Source: Armatimonadota bacterium
GTDB taxonomy: Bacteria; Armatimonadota; Zipacnadia; Zipacnadales; JABUFB01
Length of the DNA: 7,381 nucleotides
NCBI GenBank assembly: GCA_018056145.1
Contig: JAGPGE010000284.1
Location: 1 to 7,381, forward strand
Direction: 5' to 3'
In this document: piece by piece, positions 1 to 6,428 of the stretch
Numbering within the stretch: the first letter of the stretch is position 1
Layout of the letters: the number at the start of each line of letters is the position of its first letter
The notes under the pieces: model-generated
Told to the model about the DNA's origin: nothing
The model's input: only the letters and a program-made list of their open reading frames with translations
Databases searched by the model: none
Made by a program: the position numbers and the translations under genes

Positions 1-58
1 CGGACGCTGCGATTCCGAGCAGAACAACCACGGTGATAGCAGACAGAACGCGTCTCAT
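1..58 (-). CDS. N-terminus of an exported protein (partial, runs off the left edge)
   Basis: An ATG at 58-56 on the minus strand opens a frame of 19 codons before the window ends: MRRVLSAITVVVLLGIAAS. This looks like a signal peptide, with two arginines followed by a hydrophobic stretch and then small residues. A strong Shine-Dalgarno sequence, GGGAGG (65-70), sits 6 nt upstream of the ATG, which supports a real start. The mature protein is outside the window, so no function can be given. The start lies 152 bp beyond the stop of the CoA-disulfide reductase gene on the same strand. That gap contains unusual inverted repeats (see the entry at 71-117), so the gene probably has its own leader. 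A single N-terminal membrane anchor is the alternative to a cleaved signal peptide. Confidence 0.62.
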   Translation of the reverse strand, partial: MRRVLSAITVVVLLGIAAS

Positions 59-70
59 GCCGAACCTCCC

Positions 71-117
71 GGAGATCTCCCTTTGTCCCTGCAGGTGCAG
101 GGAAGCCCGCCCCTGCA
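71..117 (-). repeat. Three alternating heptamer arms plus a 10-bp palindrome in the leader of the left-edge gene
   Basis: The heptamer CCCTGCA occurs at 87-93 and 111-117, and its reverse complement TGCAGGG lies between them at 96-102. The middle arm can pair with the right arm (8-nt loop) or with the left arm (2-nt loop, so effectively a 6-bp stem with a 4-nt loop), but not with both. Next to them, at 71-80, is the perfect palindrome GGAGATCTCC, which abuts the GGGAGG ribosome binding site of the leftward gene. The arrangement could be an RNA switch or an operator. There is no T-run on either strand, so it is not an intrinsic terminator. No convincing -10/-35 pair was found in 59-210. Confidence 0.4.
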
Positions 118-210
118 TGGCAGCACCCGTGGGCATAGACGCGCGCAGGCCGCAAAGGTTCAGGCACGAACCGATTCCGTCCGCGGCGGGCAGCGCGAGG
201 GCCCTCCGCT

Positions 211-1911
211 TCAGGAACCCGTCACCACCTCAAAGGGCCACGCTAGCATGCCGCCGTCCAGCACTTCGATGTTGTCGTAACCCTTCCCGGCGAGGAACCG
301 CGCCGCTTCATAGGCGCGCAGACTCGTCTTGCAGTAAGCCACAACCCGGCGATCCCGCGGAATCTCCTCATAGCGCGCACGCAGCTTGCCCAGGGGAATC
401 AGCGTCGATCCCTGGATGAAGCCCGCATCATGCTCGTCCGGGGTTCGCACGTCGAGCACGAAGACGTCTTCCTCCCGGGCGCCCAGGATAGCCTTCAGGT
501 CCTCGCAGTTTATCCCCTTGTACAGACCGTCGAGTTTGTTGCGCAGCGCATTGGCGCCGTGGATGAGGACGTCCATCGCCTCAGAGTACGGCGGAGCGTA
601 GGCCAGGTCGAGATTTGCAATCTCGTCCACGGTCATATTCCCAGTCATTGCGGTGACCGCGACGTCGATGCGTTTGATGACCTCGCCGAGGCCCACTCCC
701 TGTATGCCGAGGACCTTGTGGGTGCCGTGTTCCGCGATGAGCTTCAGCACGACCGGCTTGGCATCCGGGTAGTAATGGGGCTTGTCCGGGGCGGCGACAG
801 TGGCGGTGAGAACATGGAAGCCCAGTTGCTTCGCCTGAGCGAAGGTCAGCCCGGCGCGGCCCACGTTGAGGTCGAAGACCTTGAGCGCCGTGGCTCCCGC
901 GACACCGTGGAACCTGTCAGCGATGCCCAGGGCGTTGCTGGCGGCAACGCGCCCCTCCTTGTTCGCAACCGATCCAAGCGGAAGAATGCAGCCGGTGCCC
1001 CGCACGAAGCAGCGCTTCTCGGTGCAGTCGCCCGCCGCGAAGATGTCGGGATCCGAGGTGCGCATGAACTCGTCCACGAGAATCCCGCCGGATGGCCCGA
1101 TGGTCAGCCCGGCATCGCGCGCCAGGGCCACATTCGGGCGGATGCCGATGCTCAGGAGGACGAGTTGGGCGGGGATCTCCTCCCCGTCGCCGGTAACCAC
1201 GCACCTCACCTTTCCGCTGTCGTCAGCCTCGATGCGGTCCACCCGCGTGCTTGTGCGAATGGTAACGCCCCGGCTCCGCAGATGCTTCTCCACCAGGGCA
1301 GCCATGTCGTGGTCCAGCATCGGCAGTAGCTGCGGGAGCATCTCCACGACGGTCACGGCGCTTCCGCACTCGGTGACCGCTTCGGTCATCTCCATGCCGA
1401 TGAGACCGCCGCCGATGATCACCACATAGGGGCAGGCGCCTCCGCTCATGTACTCGCGGAAACGGTCGGCATCCTCAATGCGCTTGAGGTGCAGGACGTT
1501 CTCGAGATCCTTGCCGGGAATCGGCGGCTCGATCGGTTCGGCGCCCGTGGCCAGAATCAGCTTGTCATACCCGATCCTGCGCGTCTCGCCGGTGGTCAGG
1601 TCTTTGACCTCGACCTCGTGCGCGGCGCGGTCGATAGACAGGGCCTCAGTGCGGTTCAGGACATTGATCCCCTTGACGTTCGCGAAAAAGGCCGGATCCC
1701 GCAGAACGCCGATGGGGGTCGCCATCAGATCGTTGCGGTCGTCGACCATGCCCGAGATGTAGTAGGGCAGGCCACAACCGGCGTACGACATGATCTCGTC
1801 CTTCTCGATGATGGTGATCTGGGCGTCGGGGTCCAGGCGTCGCGCCCGCGCCGCGGCCTTCGGCCCCGCCGCCACTCCGCCGATGATCAGTATGCGCTTC
1901 GCGTCGGCCAT
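211..1911 (-). CDS. CoA-disulfide reductase / NAD(P)H sulfur oxidoreductase with C-terminal rhodanese domain
   Basis: This 566-residue cytoplasmic flavoprotein belongs to the pyridine nucleotide-disulfide oxidoreductase family, CoADR-Rhd subtype. Relatives use NAD(P)H to reduce CoA disulfide, CoA-persulfide, polysulfide or elemental sulfur. Visible parts are: the FAD-binding GGVAAG (11-16) with E36; the single redox cysteine C46 in SYAGCGLPYYISG, the CoADR-type active site; ATGAEP (121-126); NAD-binding GGGLIG (167-172) followed by E190, which favours NADH over NADPH; and the second flavin motif DPDIFAAGDC (287-296). The dimerisation domain follows, with YAPPYS (438-443) carrying a tyrosine typical of CoADRs. 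The rhodanese domain (about 467-566) has LDVRTPDEH (486-494), catalytic C527 in YCKTSLRA, and LDGGMLAW (551-558). All key residues are intact. AGGAG (1919-1923) lies 7 nt before the ATG, and a promoter lies upstream. Family membership is secure; the physiological substrate is not known from sequence. Confidence 0.95.
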   Translation of the reverse strand: MADAKRILIIGGVAAGPKAAARARRLDPDAQITIIEKDEIMSYAGCGLPYYISGMVDDRNDLMATPIGVLRDPAFFANVKGINVLNRTEALSIDRAAHEVEVKDLTTGETRRIGYDKLILATGAEPIEPPIPGKDLENVLHLKRIEDADRFREYMSGGACPYVVIIGGGLIGMEMTEAVTECGSAVTVVEMLPQLLPMLDHDMAALVEKHLRSRGVTIRTSTRVDRIEADDSGKVRCVVTGDGEEIPAQLVLLSIGIRPNVALARDAGLTIGPSGGILVDEFMRTSDPDIFAAGDCTEKRCFVRGTGCILPLGSVANKEGRVAASNALGIADRFHGVAGATALKVFDLNVGRAGLTFAQAKQLGFHVLTATVAAPDKPHYYPDAKPVVLKLIAEHGTHKVLGIQGVGLGEVIKRIDVAVTAMTGNMTVDEIANLDLAYAPPYSEAMDVLIHGANALRNKLDGLYKGINCEDLKAILGAREEDVFVLDVRTPDEHDAGFIQGSTLIPLGKLRARYEEIPRDRRVVAYCKTSLRAYEAARFLAGKGYDNIEVLDGGMLAWPFEVVTGS

Positions 1912-1974
1912 GGTAGGTCTCCTGTGTTCCCCGTGTTGATAACGGAATTGTCCCAGGCGCAGGGATTGAATGAG

Positions 1975-2002
1975 ATTATAAACATATTCCGATGAAAAGC
2001 AA
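1975..2002 (-). promoter_or_regulatory. Sigma-70-type promoter of the CoA-disulfide reductase gene
   Basis: On the minus strand a perfect -10 box TATAAT (1975-1980) follows a -35-like TTGCTT (1997-2002) with a 16-nt spacer. The -35 matches the consensus only in TTG. The start of transcription would fall near 1968, giving a leader of about 57 nt. The local sequence is AT-rich within a GC-rich window, which adds support. The -35 region reads ACTTGC, the same hexanucleotide seen at the metV promoter. Confidence 0.65.
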
Positions 2003-2022
2003 GTACCGGCGCTTCGGTCGCC

Positions 2023-2068
2023 AGAACAGCAAAGGGCCGCGGGAGGGGAGTCAGCCCTCCGCGGCCCT
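2023..2068 (-). terminator. Rho-independent terminator after metV
   Basis: A 14-bp GC-rich stem (arms 2033-2047 and 2055-2068, one bulged G at 2043, 7-nt loop) begins 30 nt beyond the metV stop on the minus strand. It is followed by the T-rich but interrupted tail TTTGCTGTTCT (2033 down to 2023). The stem is very stable and the tail only moderate. It separates metV from the promoter of the CoA-disulfide reductase gene, so the two are probably distinct transcripts. Confidence 0.75.
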
Positions 2069-2098
2069 GATGGTCGGCGTGTGTCCGTCTGCCGGAGT

Positions 2099-2776
2099 CT
2101 AGAGCTTTCCGGCCCGGCGTGGCTCGAAGACCAGCTCGCCCGGATGCGTGTCCGCCTGCCAGTTCTTGGCGCCCTGGGAACCCATGTGTTCCAGCACCTG
2201 CTCCAGCTGGCCCGTCTTCGTGGCGCGCTCGATGATCAGCGCCCACACGCAGTCTTGCTCCGGGTTCACCTCGCACTTGCCCTCGTCATACCCGCCACAG
2301 GGGCCGTGAAGCTGGCCCTTGGGGCAGCGGGCCATGGGGCAGATGCCGGCATAGTCGCCGACAACGCAGTCCGAACAGCACACGCAGCGCTCGTACACCT
2401 GCCCTTTGCGCTTGGTGATGGCGGAGAAGAGGCTGTTGACCCCAGGAAACACCGGCTTGCTCTCCTGGGAATCCGCGACAGACTGCACTCCCGTGCCGCA
2501 GGACAGGACCAGGAAGGCGTCGGTCTGCTCCACGGCCTCCTTCTGCTGGCGCAGGACGCGGGCGGTGTCCAGGACATTGCAGGTGACGTCCGGGACTGCC
2601 GTGCCGGTGACGGTCTTGCCGGCGTCCTCCAGCTGCTGCTTCATCTCTTCCACTTCGACCTCGCCGCCGGTCTGGCACTGGGTCGCGCAGTCGCCGCAAC
2701 CGATGATGAAAATGCGCTCGTGCCCCTCCAGCATGCGGAGGATCTCTTCGAAAGCCTTCTTGCTGCTTGCGATCAT
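2099..2776 (-). CDS. metV: Methylenetetrahydrofolate reductase partner subunit MetV (MTHFR C-terminal / zinc-binding-type domain)
   Basis: This 225-residue Cys-rich protein matches the MetV family (Pfam MTHFR_C type). MetV forms a complex with MetF and is thought to pass electrons to the MetF flavin through metal centres. Two clusters stand out. The first is GCGDCATQC (26-34) near the N-terminus. The second is CVCCSDC (131-137) continuing through C146, C151, C160, C168 and C176, including CPKGQLHGPCGG (151-162). Fourteen cysteines are present in all, enough for iron-sulfur and/or zinc sites. The ATG at 2776 is preferred over an in-frame GTG at 2785. It has the SD-like GGGGTG 6 nt upstream, and the protein then begins MIASSKKAFEEILRML, the usual MetV beginning; the GTG has no ribosome site. 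metF ends 71 bp upstream on the same strand. The gene also has its own promoter and a terminator behind it. Whether the metals are Fe-S or Zn cannot be settled here. Confidence 0.9.
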   Translation of the reverse strand: MIASSKKAFEEILRMLEGHERIFIIGCGDCATQCQTGGEVEVEEMKQQLEDAGKTVTGTAVPDVTCNVLDTARVLRQQKEAVEQTDAFLVLSCGTGVQSVADSQESKPVFPGVNSLFSAITKRKGQVYERCVCCSDCVVGDYAGICPMARCPKGQLHGPCGGYDEGKCEVNPEQDCVWALIIERATKTGQLEQVLEHMGSQGAKNWQADTHPGELVFEPRRAGKL

Positions 2777-2812
2777 TGGGAGCACCCCACGGGGAGTGAA
2801 TTGTATTCCTTA

Positions 2813-2841
2813 ATTATAGAACGTCGGCGCGTCGCCCGCAA
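2813..2841 (-). promoter_or_regulatory. Sigma-70-type promoter between metF and metV
   Basis: A perfect -10 TATAAT (2813-2818) and a -35-like TTGCGG (2836-2841) are 17 nt apart on the minus strand. The -35 lies only 6 nt beyond the metF stop codon. Transcription would start near 2806, about 30 nt before the metV ATG. The ACTTGC at the -35 repeats that of the promoter at 1975-2002. metV may therefore be transcribed both from here and by read-through from metF. Confidence 0.6.
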
Positions 2842-2847
2842 GTGGCC

Positions 2848-3759
2848 TCAGAGACCCGCGAGGTCTAGGATCGCCGGAACGTGCTTGTCCCAGCCCAGTG
2901 GCATCATGTGGACGCCCTGGCACATGGGCTTGAGGTCCTGGACGAGCTTCGCGTGCATCTCGATGCTCTTCGCGACCCGGGTCTCCTTATCCTCAAGCTC
3001 CGCGATCATCCAGTCGGGCACCTTCACCCCGGCCACGTTGGCGTTCATGTACTTGGCCATCATCGGGCTCTTCAGAACAACGATTCCCGCAAGGATTGGG
3101 ATCGGCACGTCTCCCAGGCGGGTCATGAACTCCTCGAACAGCGCAGGGTCGTAGACCGCCTGGGTCTGGCAGAACTCAGCCCCAGCTTCGATCTTCTTGA
3201 GCAGCTTGTAGATCTGCGGCTCCATCGGCACCGCGCCGGGGTTGACGACGCAGCCCAGGCAGAACGAGGGCGGGTCGCCGTCCAAGGCTTCACCGTCCAC
3301 GATCTCGCCGGTGCGCGCGTTCTTGTAATAGGCCATGTCGCGGCCTTCCATGAGGCGCCGCGCGGCCTTGAGGAGCGAGACCGAATCCAGGTCGAAAACC
3401 GGCTTCGCCTGGGGATGATCCCCGAGGGTCGTGTAGTCCCCGGTCAGGCACAGAACATCGGTGATGCCCAGGGCGCAGGCGCTGAGAAGCTCGGACTGCA
3501 GGGCCAGCCGGTTGCGGTCGCGGCAGACCATCTGCAGCACCGGCGGCAGCCCGGCCTCCTTCAGCTTCAGGCAGCCCACGAGCGAACTCGCGCGCATGAC
3601 CGAGGACTGGATGTCGGTCACATTGATCCCAGCCACGCGGCCCCGGTAGAACTCCGCTTCTTCCACCATGTGTTCGAGATGGCAGCCTTTCGGCGGCGCC
3701 ACCTCGCCGGTGATGATGAACTGACCACTGTCAATGGCTTCCCGCATTCCCACGGGCAT
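2848..3759 (-). CDS. metF: Methylenetetrahydrofolate reductase, MetF-type flavoprotein
   Basis: This 303-residue cytoplasmic TIM-barrel FAD enzyme reduces 5,10-methylene-THF to 5-methyl-THF; its length is normal for bacterial MetF. Recognisable parts are: E19 in GEVAPPKG, the position of the catalytic glutamate of E. coli MetF; INVTDIQSSVMR (45-56); QMVCRDRNRLALQS (76-89), which packs on folate and flavin; LCLTGD (103-108), the flavin-binding counterpart of the E. coli LRGD segment; and GAEFCQTQAVYD (193-204), whose Gln matches the folate-contacting Gln of the E. coli enzyme. The adjoining metV identifies it as the short MetF of a MetVF enzyme rather than a stand-alone MetF using NADH directly. 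AGGAGG (3763-3768) lies only 3 nt before the ATG, which is tight. A second in-frame ATG at 3747 (residue 5) would be 15 nt away and is less likely. No good promoter was seen upstream. The stop of the hydrolase gene is 147 bp before it, in a structured gap. Confidence 0.94.
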   Translation of the reverse strand: MPVGMREAIDSGQFIITGEVAPPKGCHLEHMVEEAEFYRGRVAGINVTDIQSSVMRASSLVGCLKLKEAGLPPVLQMVCRDRNRLALQSELLSACALGITDVLCLTGDYTTLGDHPQAKPVFDLDSVSLLKAARRLMEGRDMAYYKNARTGEIVDGEALDGDPPSFCLGCVVNPGAVPMEPQIYKLLKKIEAGAEFCQTQAVYDPALFEEFMTRLGDVPIPILAGIVVLKSPMMAKYMNANVAGVKVPDWMIAELEDKETRVAKSIEMHAKLVQDLKPMCQGVHMMPLGWDKHVPAILDLAGL

Positions 3760-3778
3760 CGTCCTCCTTGTACGGGCA

Positions 3779-3871
3779 CGGCGCCGCCTTCGAGCGTTCC
3801 CGGGCCCTGTGAGGCCCGGGCGCCGCGCTTTGTCCGAACGCCACGACGGCGCCGGAACGCGACTATTCGCG
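3779..3871 (-). other. Structured GC-rich leader between the hydrolase gene and metF
   Basis: The 147-bp gap (3760-3906) holds a perfect 8-bp hairpin (3799-3806 with 3813-3820, 6-nt loop), a 5-bp hairpin CGCGA/TCGCG with a tetraloop (3858-3871), and three copies of the self-complementary GGCGCC (3780-3785, 3819-3824, 3848-3853) that can pair with one another. No T-run follows any stem on the minus strand, so none is a standard intrinsic terminator. The region may still end hydrolase transcription or fold in the metF leader. I could not match it to a known riboswitch class, including SAM or cobalamin types. Confidence 0.35.
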
Positions 3872-3906
3872 GATGGCTGCCCGGATACCTTCCCGGACGA
3901 GAGATA

Positions 3907-6270
3907 TCACTGATCCGCCGTCACAACCGCAAGCCGCCGGCCAATCTCCACCAACACCCGCGGCTGTCGATCAGTGTGGGTAATCGGCAAAGTGCGCGGC
4001 GCCAGGCCGGGCTCGTATAGCGTGACGGAACCCGTGCCATCGGGCAGTGTCAGGCGCGCGCTGCACGCTCCTGGCCCCAATGCACACAGTCCGAACACCG
4101 TGCCTCCCTGCGGGCCGACACGCTGGAACACACCCACCGGCGAGTCACTGGAAACACGCGTCGCCACCGCTGCTGAGACCGCCTCCGGTATCGCGGCATC
4201 GCTCGCCACGCATACCACGTGCCCGGCGCCAAGATTGTGAGTGCCGGGCCGGCTGAGATGAACGTCCGCGGCACTGGACAAGGCGCTTTGCGGACGCCAT
4301 CGGCCGAACTCATCCCGCCAGCCGGTATCCGGCCGGATGATCAGCGTGCCGCCGTTCCGCGTCCAGGCAACCAGTTCGGCCGCCAGCGCGTCGGACATGC
4401 AGGCGCAGGAAGTGGCCAAAGCAACGCGGGCACTGTTCAGCCGTTCGCCGCCGCCCGCGGGCTCCCAGATGCCGACCAGCGAATGCCCCTGCGCGATCAG
4501 GGACCCGGTGTTCCGCGGCGGCATCGGCTCCCCGGTATGGTCGCGGCTGGATGGAGACATGATCACCGCCACGTCGCCGCGGTCTTCCCCTGTGAACAGC
4601 TCCGGGTAGTCGTCCCACAGCCGCATCTGGCTCTCGATCACCTGCACCGATGGCTGGTTCTCCGGGCCCTCGAAGCCGTAGAAGACGATCCAGGGGTTTG
4701 CCCCCACCGCGCTGGACGCGGCCATTATCCCGGCCACTTCGTCCGGCTCGCGCAACCGGGTGAAGTCGTGTTCCTGGAAGGTGCCGATGTAATTCCACAA
4801 GGGCCGATTCTGCGCCAGGGCCCTGCCCAAAACCATCTTCGCGGCCATGCCCTCGGGTGCGTGGCCCCTGGATTCCGCCAGGATCGCGTCCTCGTGGGCG
4901 TACTGGCCGTCCACTGCCAGCACCCAGGAGTTGTACTGGTACTGGGTATTCGCCAGGACCATGATATCCGGCTTGATCGCGCGCAGCCGCACCCGGTACG
5001 CCTCAGTCGCCTCGGCCCAGACACGGTTCCGCCACGACAGCCAAAGCCCCCAGAGCGGGTCGCTGTCCACCTGCGGGATCGCCACCTGATCCGGCGTCAG
5101 ACCCGTGGCCACGCGCAGTTGCTCGGGTGTGAAGCGCTCCAGGATGTACCGAGCGAAGCCGGCCCTGCAGCCCTCGCAGTAGCAGGTCGGCGCACCGGCA
5201 TCGCTGTTGAGGAACTCGTTGTTATCCAGCATAACCGCGTCGGCCGAGTACCGACGGACGAGGTCTTCCGTATACCGGATGGTATGTTCCAGCGCGCCCG
5301 TGGAGGGGCACAGCCACGGCTGCCCGTAGAGTGTGATCGGGGTGCCCGCCGAGTCCACCATCGACCACTCGGGATGCTCCTTCGCAATTCCGCCGAACTG
5401 CCACTCAGGGCTGTGGCCGCAGTGCATGATGCTGGTGTAGATGATGATGCGCATGCCCCGGGCGCGGTAGAGAGCCAGCGCGTCCCGGAACTCCTGGTCC
5501 GTGATGCCCGGCGTCTTCGCTGTCTCGGGCGGGCCTACGGTAATGGCATTGTGGGCGTGGGTCGGGAGGACAATCATGGCGTTGAAGCCGAAGTCCTCGT
5601 CGAAGCGGACGGACCACTTCACTGCATCGCGGATCGCCACCGTCTGTGTGCTGCCCCAGGGCTGGACGATCCGGGCGTTCAGGCTCCAGCCACCCGCGGG
5701 CGGCAGTGCGGGAAGGGGCAGGTCCGGCGGATATGGCGTGTACGTCGCGGAGACGGGCAGGAGTGGCAGGAGCGGCCCGGCTTGTCCGCCGCCCTCCAAC
5801 TCGATGCCGGCGATTTTCACCCGCACCGGGAAGTTGGTCACAGTTTTCCTCCCGAACAATCGGAAGGCCAGCGTTCCCGAAGCACGAGGCAGGTCAATAG
5901 TGACCTTTTCGGGCAGCGGCGTGCCGCCGGCCACATCGCGCTCCCAGAGGACCTCGCCGTCCTGCAGCACCTGGATGAAGTGGTATCCGCCGGTAGGTCC
6001 GGTGAAATCGTCCGCGAGGTAGAAGCGCAGGCGGTCTTTGTCCGGTGGGCCCTCAACGGGGTACGACCACTGTGCGTAGTCCCCGGGCACGGATTCCGTC
6101 TTTCCGGGGAAGGTGAGGTCCAGCGACCGGCTGACCATCCCCTCTTCGGGGATCAGGACCGTGCCCCGGCCGGTGGAGTACCCGGCGCCCACGGACTCGG
6201 GCGTCCAGTCGGCGGGCTGGGCGTTGGCGACCGCGGACAGCGCAAGAATGAGATTGCACAGCAGCATCAT
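3907..6270 (-). CDS. Secreted GH42-like (clan GH-A) glycoside hydrolase homologue with C-terminal amidotransferase-like domain
   Basis: This 787-residue protein probably acts on carbohydrate outside the cytoplasm. Residues 1-17 look like a signal peptide ending ANA before QPADW. A beta-rich region (about 30-160) precedes a TIM-barrel-like region (about 195-560). The barrel contains DAVMLDNNEF (344-353) followed by CYCEGCRAGFARYI (363-376). This parallels GH42 beta-galactosidases, in which an Asn-Glu acid/base pair precedes a C-x-C-x2-C zinc cluster, so E352 is the likely acid/base. The nucleophile is not obvious; E466 in ILAESRGH is one candidate. Residues about 565-650 (GDVAVIMSP, then LVAWTRNGGTLIIRPDTG) resemble the amidotransferase-like trimerisation domain of GH42. 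The start is the ATG at 6270, not one 51 nt upstream, because AGGAGG lies 6 nt before it and the signal peptide then begins correctly. The signal peptide lacks a basic residue, which is unusual. Substrate is unknown. Confidence 0.78.
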   Translation of the reverse strand: MMLLCNLILALSAVANAQPADWTPESVGAGYSTGRGTVLIPEEGMVSRSLDLTFPGKTESVPGDYAQWSYPVEGPPDKDRLRFYLADDFTGPTGGYHFIQVLQDGEVLWERDVAGGTPLPEKVTIDLPRASGTLAFRLFGRKTVTNFPVRVKIAGIELEGGGQAGPLLPLLPVSATYTPYPPDLPLPALPPAGGWSLNARIVQPWGSTQTVAIRDAVKWSVRFDEDFGFNAMIVLPTHAHNAITVGPPETAKTPGITDQEFRDALALYRARGMRIIIYTSIMHCGHSPEWQFGGIAKEHPEWSMVDSAGTPITLYGQPWLCPSTGALEHTIRYTEDLVRRYSADAVMLDNNEFLNSDAGAPTCYCEGCRAGFARYILERFTPEQLRVATGLTPDQVAIPQVDSDPLWGLWLSWRNRVWAEATEAYRVRLRAIKPDIMVLANTQYQYNSWVLAVDGQYAHEDAILAESRGHAPEGMAAKMVLGRALAQNRPLWNYIGTFQEHDFTRLREPDEVAGIMAASSAVGANPWIVFYGFEGPENQPSVQVIESQMRLWDDYPELFTGEDRGDVAVIMSPSSRDHTGEPMPPRNTGSLIAQGHSLVGIWEPAGGGERLNSARVALATSCACMSDALAAELVAWTRNGGTLIIRPDTGWRDEFGRWRPQSALSSAADVHLSRPGTHNLGAGHVVCVASDAAIPEAVSAAVATRVSSDSPVGVFQRVGPQGGTVFGLCALGPGACSARLTLPDGTGSVTLYEPGLAPRTLPITHTDRQPRVLVEIGRRLAVVTADQ

Positions 6271-6428
6271 ATCCGTCCTCCTGGTCCCGGCGTCTGATGT
6301 TACCCGCGGAAGAGCCATCAATCCCGGATACTCGAGGACTGAAAAGGCAGGAACTGGCCCGTCGTAACGCGAACCAGCTAACCAGTGGCTTGCGCCGCTG
6401 AACCATGCTTCGAGGGAGATGGTACGCT
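6271..6428. promoter_or_regulatory. Divergent intergenic region between the hydrolase and pseudopilin-like genes
   Basis: These 158 bp must hold the starts of both the leftward hydrolase and the rightward pseudopilin-like gene. I found no -10/-35 pair on either strand close enough to consensus to name. The only repeats are AACCAG twice, 8 nt apart (6372-6377 and 6380-6385), near the start of the rightward gene. Both genes encode exported products, so shared control is possible but not shown. Confidence 0.3.
6277..6282 (-). promoter_or_regulatory. Shine-Dalgarno site that fixes the hydrolase start
   Basis: AGGAGG on the minus strand lies 6 nt before the ATG at 6270-6268, with a second in-frame ATG directly after it. 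The longer reading frame from 6321 would place this site inside the coding region and bury the signal peptide behind 17 polar residues, so the shorter start is chosen. Confidence 0.8.

Noticed and set aside
197..206. GAGGGCCCTC palindrome just past the reductase stop as a terminator
   Set aside because: It has no room for a loop when folded and no T-run follows on the minus strand.
430..1329. A 299-codon plus-strand frame opposite the CoA-disulfide reductase gene
   Set aside because: The minus strand here encodes intact dinucleotide-binding and dimerisation motifs. The plus-strand frame is an antisense shadow.
1931..1950. CCGT...ACGG around GTTGATAAC in the reductase leader as a repressor operator
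   Set aside because: Only four base pairs match before mismatches, which is too weak to name as an operator.
2831..2842. GTCGCCCGCAAG near the metF stop as another copy of the right-edge REP-like 12-mer GTCGCGGGCAAG
   Set aside because: It differs in the palindrome core (CCC for GGG), so it cannot form the hairpin, and it coincides with the metV promoter -35 region. The likeness is probably chance in GC-rich DNA.
3799..3820. The perfect 8-bp hairpin as an intrinsic terminator of the hydrolase gene
   Set aside because: The bases after the stem on the minus strand are GAACGCTCG, with no T-run, and the hairpin lies 86 nt past the stop. It is reported only as leader structure.
2081..4020. Two long plus-strand frames (357 and 379 codons) opposite metV and metF
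   Set aside because: Both are antisense to well-recognised enzymes, have no ribosome site, and show only low-complexity composition with no family motif.
4219..6297. A 692-codon open frame on the plus strand opposite the hydrolase gene
   Set aside because: The minus strand has a signal peptide, a strong ribosome site and GH42-like motifs in this stretch. The plus-strand product is rich in Arg, Gly, Pro and His with no recognisable motif, as expected from antisense reading of GC-rich codons.
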